Origin: Verrucomicrobia bacterium UBA1412
GTDB taxonomy: Bacteria; Verrucomicrobiota; Verrucomicrobiia; Limisphaerales; UBA1412
DNA: 9,924 bases
Direction of reading: 5' to 3'
NCBI GenBank assembly: GCA_002305615.1
Contig: DBPU01000048.1
Location: 17,911-27,834, forward strand
Made by a program: the position numbers and the translations under genes. A model generated the notes under the pieces. The model saw nothing but the letters and a program-made list of their open reading frames with translations. It searched no databases and was not told the origin of the DNA. The stretch's first letter is position 1. The number at the start of each line of letters is the position of its first letter. Shown in pieces: positions 6,875 to 9,924 of this stretch.

Positions 6875-6956
6875 CCCGGGGTCGCAGACCCCGGGTACCA
6901 TCCGCCCAACAGCACCCACGACCCCGTAGGGGTCGCATCCGACCATCCCATAAACC

Positions 6957-7012
6957 AATCTGCGCGAATCTGCGGTTCCCTATTCGTGTCTCTTTGTGTT
7001 CATTCGTGGTTC
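6957..7012 (+). repeat. degenerate 10-bp-period repeat element
   Basis: Two blocks lie side by side. AATCTGCG occurs at 6957 and 6967, and the block ends GGTTCC. ATTCGTG, CTTTGTG and ATTCGTG occur at 6982, 6992 and 7002, and that block ends GGTTC. Units within each block are exactly 10 bp apart, close to one helical turn. There is no open reading frame of note. The sequence is unlike the palindromes on its left and appears to be a separate intergenic element. From memory, similar AATCTGCG/ATTCGTG strings recur in other bacterial genomes, but I cannot verify this here. Confidence 0.75.
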
Positions 7013-7131
7013 TTCCCTTTGCGGTGTGCATTTTTGAGGCAATGCGGTGAAAATTCTCCTTCACAGAGAACCCCTTTTCTGTTCCAATCAGAATCCGAAA
7101 AGGCGAAACGAAAAGTTTCATCCCGATAACG
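7013..7131 (+). other. non-coding leader of the ABC-2 permease gene
   Basis: Together with the repeats this completes a 257-nt gene-free stretch (6875-7131). Two weak hairpins are visible: TTCTC/GAGAA (7054-7058 with 7066-7070) and GAAAC/GTTTC (7105-7109 with 7115-7119), the latter 12 nt before the start codon. I see no convincing promoter hexamers and no Shine-Dalgarno. Confidence 0.35.
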
Positions 7132-8871
7132 GTGAAATACCTGGCCATCATAGGGCGCGAGCTCACCATCAGCGGTAAATCCTGGAAAACCTATTTTCTC
7201 AGGATGCTCCCGACTCTCCTGACCCTCGCTCTGTTGGGAGCGATCACTCTGGCAGGTAATTTTTACGAGGTGATGAAAGACGGCAAATTCCTTTTCTTTG
7301 CGACTCTCGGCATCTCAGCCCTTTACGCGGGCGCCTCCGGCTATTTTGCCTCTTCGGCCCTGAGCCGTGAACGCGAGGAAGATACACTGGGCCTGCTTTT
7401 TCTCACGCCTCTCAAAAGCCCGGATATCATCCTCGGGAAGTTTTTTTCTGCGGTCCAGCTCCATCTCCAGACGATTCTCACTCTGCTGCCGCTCCAGGCT
7501 GCCGCTTTCCTCATGGGCGGCATCTCGCTGGATGCTTTTTTCGCCATGAATGCCTTTATCTTCTGCTGGCTCTGTTTCTCAACCGGCGGCGGCATTTTTA
7601 TTTCCAGCTTCTGCTCCACTCAGAGAACTTCCAGCGCACTCTCCATCGTCTTTATCGCCTTTGTCACCTTTGGCATCTCGGTTCTGATCCCTCTTACCGG
7701 TTTTACTCTTCAAAACCAGGGGGTTCTGAGCCAGGAAGAGTCCGTGAACCTCATCAAAACTCTCTTCCCATTCACTCCCGGGGGCATCTTTTTCGTCATG
7801 ATCGCCTTTTTTTCCGCCCCGCGCACCCCTGAAGACCTGCTCTGGATGTTCCAACTCTGCAAATGGGGTTTGCTTTTTCTTCTCCTGCTCTCCACCCTTT
7901 TTCTCTGCGGTGCCGGTTCGATTACTTCCCGAGTCTGGAGGAAACAGCCTCCGCCGCGCAAACGTATCCTTCGAAATCGAATCGGACTTTTTTTTCAGAA
8001 TATCAACCTGGGCTCCCTCGCCCGCAGAACTCTCCTCCGGCTTCGCTTTACCAATCCCTATGACTGGGTCAATTACCGGGACCGCATCCCTTCCCTCTCT
8101 CTCTGGATACTCTGGCTGAGCGCCCTCCTGCCCGTCGCCTATCTGCTCCACCTCTCTCTGAAACCGCTGGCCGTTTTTTTGGAGCTCTTGACCAACCTTA
8201 TCCCTTCAGCCGCCATCCTGGCTCCTTCTCTCATGGCCGCCCCTCTCTGCATCATCTCCTGCATCGTCCTCAAAATCTGGACCGCCTATCTGGTCACCAT
8301 GCGTATCCGCCGCGATGTCTCCACCCAGATGCTCCCGCTCATTCTCATGAGCCGCTTTTCTCCCCGGCAAATCATCCTCTCCCATGTCAAAAACATCTTT
8401 AAACGCGCCTGGCTTCTCCTCTTCTTCACCTTCGCGATTGTCGCCTACTACGCAATCACCCAGGCCGCCAAAGCCACGCCGCCGCCCGTCTACTCCGATT
8501 TCCCCATCCCTGAGCTCACGCCCTTCACCGTTGCCTATATCCCGGTCGCTTACGGGGTCATTCTCCTCCTGGCGGATATCCTCACCCTATCTCTGGTCGC
8601 CATCCGCTTTTCACTGCGCGCCAAGAATATCCAGTACGCTTTCCTGAGAACCATTACCCTGGTCCTGAGTACGCCCTGGATTATCGCCTATCTGGCCTTC
8701 ATATTCTGGTACAAAACCACTGATAACATTACCCAGGCCTTCGACCTGGGCCAGATGCCCTGGCTCCTTATTCTCATCACTCTGGCGGCTCTCCTCTATG
8801 ATCTGGCCCTCTGCGTTTACGCCTGGCGCAGCTCCCTCAAGCGGATGCGCTCCCAGGATTTCCTCGCCTGA
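7132..8871 (+). CDS. ABC-2-type transporter permease, two permease-like halves in one chain
   Basis: A 579-residue polytopic membrane protein with about a dozen hydrophobic segments: about 24-42, 53-73, 107-128, 136-160, 168-190, 216-228, 245-265, 322-342, 345-388, 427-446, 466-492, 505-526 and 544-566. The N-terminal RELTISGKSWKTYFLR and the cytoplasmic motif SREREEDTLGLLFLTPLKSP (78-97) followed by DIILGK are characteristic of ABC-2 permeases of the NosY type, where this stretch contacts the ATPase. A second, weaker copy of this motif occurs at about 392-420 (LPLILMSRFSPRQIILSHVK), which suggests a fused tandem permease. The start is GTG at 7132: no ATG or better start lies in frame nearby, and the N-terminus fits the family. 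No ATP-binding subunit is encoded in the window, and the upstream neighbour is unrelated, so substrate and direction are unknown. The gene is convergent with the next one, 19 nt apart. Confidence 0.8.
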   Translation: MKYLAIIGRELTISGKSWKTYFLRMLPTLLTLALLGAITLAGNFYEVMKDGKFLFFATLGISALYAGASGYFASSALSREREEDTLGLLFLTPLKSPDIILGKFFSAVQLHLQTILTLLPLQAAAFLMGGISLDAFFAMNAFIFCWLCFSTGGGIFISSFCSTQRTSSALSIVFIAFVTFGISVLIPLTGFTLQNQGVLSQEESVNLIKTLFPFTPGGIFFVMIAFFSAPRTPEDLLWMFQLCKWGLLFLLLLSTLFLCGAGSITSRVWRKQPPPRKRILRNRIGLFFQNINLGSLARRTLLRLRFTNPYDWVNYRDRIPSLSLWILWLSALLPVAYLLHLSLKPLAVFLELLTNLIPSAAILAPSLMAAPLCIISCIVLKIWTAYLVTMRIRRDVSTQMLPLILMSRFSPRQIILSHVKNIFKRAWLLLFFTFAIVAYYAITQAAKATPPPVYSDFPIPELTPFTVAYIPVAYGVILLLADILTLSLVAIRFSLRAKNIQYAFLRTITLVLSTPWIIAYLAFIFWYKTTDNITQAFDLGQMPWLLILITLAALLYDLALCVYAWRSSLKRMRSQDFLA

Positions 8872-8879
8872 GCCGTAAT

Positions 8880-8901
8880 TCCTCTAAACTCTAAAAGAGG
8901 A
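8880..8901 (+). terminator. possible weak terminator between convergent genes
   Basis: TCCTCT (8880-8885) can pair with AGAGGA (8896-8901) around a 10-nt loop, followed by a T run at 8907-8911. The right arm overlaps the last codons of the minus-strand gene. The stem is short and A/T-flanked, so this is tentative. Confidence 0.25.
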
Positions 8902-9924
8902 GATACTTTTTCCGGGACCTGCTTTCCGCCTTGCGAACACCAATCTCGAAAGCCTCTCGCGGATTCTTCTCCGTAATCCGGCTCACTTCCGAACGGCTGA
9001 ACCCGGCTTCACTCAACTGCGAAAGGAACTCTTTCAGAATCCAGAGATATTCTCCTTTTGCACCGACCCGCCGGAGCTCTCCGGCTCCGCTCTCAGCCAC
9101 GCGGTAGTGACTCATGCCGTGGCCCAGAAGTGCGCGGTCCAGCAAATCCTCGTTCTTCAACTGCTCCAGGAACTGTGCATATTCCTTTGAGCATTCCCGA
9201 GTGATCGCGCCCAGGCTTAGCCGGATTCCCATCCTGGCCAGCTCCAGCCTCTCCCGGTTGTCAGCCTCAGAGCCTCCGGCCCAGATGAGCGCTGCGGCCT
9301 CCAGGCCCTCTTTGCGCATCAGGCTCAAAGCCTCTGCCACGCCCAGCCCATCCGCCGATTGAACCAGAATGGGGAGCCCCGTCTCCAGATGTGCCCGGCA
9401 AGCCGCCTGGAAGAGTTTGCCCGCCGTCGCCGTGAGGCCTCCGTTATCGATTCCGATTCGGATGACTCCGGGCCGTATCCCGCTTTCTCCGATTCCGTAC
9501 CAGGCCTCCCGTATCCAGCCAAAGGCAATGTCCTCCGCCTGCTCGGTCTCTACCGAGGCCGGAAGATAACGGCCGTTCTCCTGCGCCGAGTAGCCCGTAT
9601 TGGTCAGGATGTTCAAACCGGACGCCTTGGAGAGCCGCTGCAGGAATTTCACGTTCCGGCCCATATAGGCCGGAGTACTCTCCACCAGCGTTTCGCAGCC
9701 CGCCGTTTTGAGCGATACGAGCTCGGGCAGAATCTGCTCGAAAGCCTTCTCCATGTCATAGCGGATGGCGCCCGGAGCATCCGCCCCGCTGAAATCACAA
9801 ACCAGAAATTCATCAGCCAGCGTCACGCCCAACCGGGATGGATTCACCGGCCCGCATACGCTCATGACCTTGCCTGTGCATAAATCGGGAAGTGCCGCCC
9901 CTTTGCTTCCGCCTCCGAAAATCG
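8891..9924 (-). CDS. phosphotriesterase-family protein lacking the metal ligands, 5' end cut by window edge
   Basis: Numbering is from the Met at 9865. The family is shown by GPVNPSRLGVTL (5-16), TPAYMGRNVKFLQRLSKASG (64-83), LTNTGYS (87-93), IRPGVIRIGIDNG (130-142) and RAHLETGLPILV (157-168), which follow phosphotriesterase/PHP proteins in order. The frame stays open without a stop from 9865 to the right edge, and the residues just before Met9865 (LCTGKV) resemble the GKV that usually precedes the conserved GP motif. The true start is therefore upstream, perhaps with an export signal. By these anchors every metal ligand is changed: the HxH pair is Asp18/Phe20, the carbamylated Lys is Arg136, the next His is Gln169, the fourth His is Gly197 and the Asp is Gly250. 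Normal hydrolase activity is unlikely. The reading frame is intact, so it appears maintained as a binding or structural protein, or it uses other chemistry. It converges on the permease gene. Confidence 0.8.
   Translation of the reverse strand, partial: IFGGGSKGAALPDLCTGKVMSVCGPVNPSRLGVTLADEFLVCDFSGADAPGAIRYDMEKAFEQILPELVSLKTAGCETLVESTPAYMGRNVKFLQRLSKASGLNILTNTGYSAQENGRYLPASVETEQAEDIAFGWIREAWYGIGESGIRPGVIRIGIDNGGLTATAGKLFQAACRAHLETGLPILVQSADGLGVAEALSLMRKEGLEAAALIWAGGSEADNRERLELARMGIRLSLGAITRECSKEYAQFLEQLKNEDLLDRALLGHGMSHYRVAESGAGELRRVGAKGEYLWILKEFLSQLSEAGFSRSEVSRITEKNPREAFEIGVRKAESRSRKKYLLF

Larger units (their letters stand above)
6723..6935 (+). repeat. cluster of six C(GNA)G triloop palindromes plus one CC-loop palindrome
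   Basis: Perfect inverted repeats lie head to tail. GCCC/GGGC with loop GAA is at 6723-6733, GCCTC/GAGGC with loop GAA at 6738-6750, and GTGCCC/GGGCAC with loop GAA at 6791-6805. GGTATGC/GCATACC with loop GGA is at 6848-6864, CCCGGGGTC/GACCCCGGG with loop GCA at 6875-6895, and CGACCCC/GGGGTCG with loop GTA at 6919-6935. Every loop is GNA closed by a C-G pair, and all read GNA on the plus strand. A seventh palindrome, TGCACCCC/GGGGTGCA, with a CC loop lies at 6820-6837. The stem sequences differ, so the shared feature is the shape. REP/BIME-like repeats or HUH-transposase recognition hairpins are possible identities, but no transposase gene is in the window. The stop codon of the upstream CDS (6872-6874) abuts the fifth GNA hairpin. 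Confidence 0.85.

Noticed and set aside
6723..6935. CRISPR array
   Set aside because: Only one exact repeat pair is present, spacers are not uniform, stems differ between units, and there are no cas genes.
9863..9865. ATG at 9865 as the true start of the phosphotriesterase-family gene
   Set aside because: The frame is open without a stop from there to the right edge, and the preceding residues fit the family's usual GKV lead-in, so the gene most likely begins outside the window.

Overview
The window looks like ordinary chromosomal DNA of a moderately GC-rich, Gram-negative-type bacterium that feeds on carbohydrates. The combination of a FucP-type sugar symporter, a Gfo/Idh/MocA oxidoreductase, an exported tricorn-like protease, a phosphotriesterase-family protein, few clear Shine-Dalgarno sites and abundant small palindromic repeats suggests the Planctomycetes-Verrucomicrobia-Lentisphaerae side of the tree. 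That placement is inference and no marker gene here proves it. I see no rRNA, tRNA, CRISPR array, insertion sequence or phage structural gene.

Left arm (1-2153, minus strand): a two-gene sugar unit. A Gfo/Idh/MocA NAD(P)-dependent oxidoreductase is followed 33 nt later by a FucP-family sugar:proton symporter that runs off the left edge. A 101-nt divergent gap separates this unit from pgsA.

Centre (2255-6129, plus strand): pgsA, encoding the membrane enzyme that makes phosphatidylglycerophosphate, then a 1067-residue exported tricorn-like serine protease with N-terminal beta-propeller repeats, a PDZ domain and a complete Ser/His/Glu catalytic set. A strong hairpin terminator (6175-6208) ends this unit.

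Repeat island (about 6723-7012): a small uncharacterised helical, Glu/Pro-rich protein starts at 6278, and its last 50 codons run into a cluster of palindromes. Six of these, with different stem sequences, share one architecture: a perfect stem closed by C-G around a three-base GNA loop, with all four GNA loops (GAA, GGA, GCA, GTA) present in the same orientation. Directly after comes a separate element built of degenerate 10-bp units. This island is the most unusual non-coding structure in the window.

Right arm (7132-9924): an ABC-2-type permease that appears to carry an internal duplication and has no ATPase partner in view. It converges on a minus-strand phosphotriesterase-family protein that is open at the right edge. 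The fold-defining motifs of that protein are intact, but by motif alignment all six metal-binding positions of the family are substituted, so it looks like a pseudoenzyme. No single new multi-gene system can be claimed. The two strongest leads are the GNA-loop repeat island and this metal-ligand-free protein.
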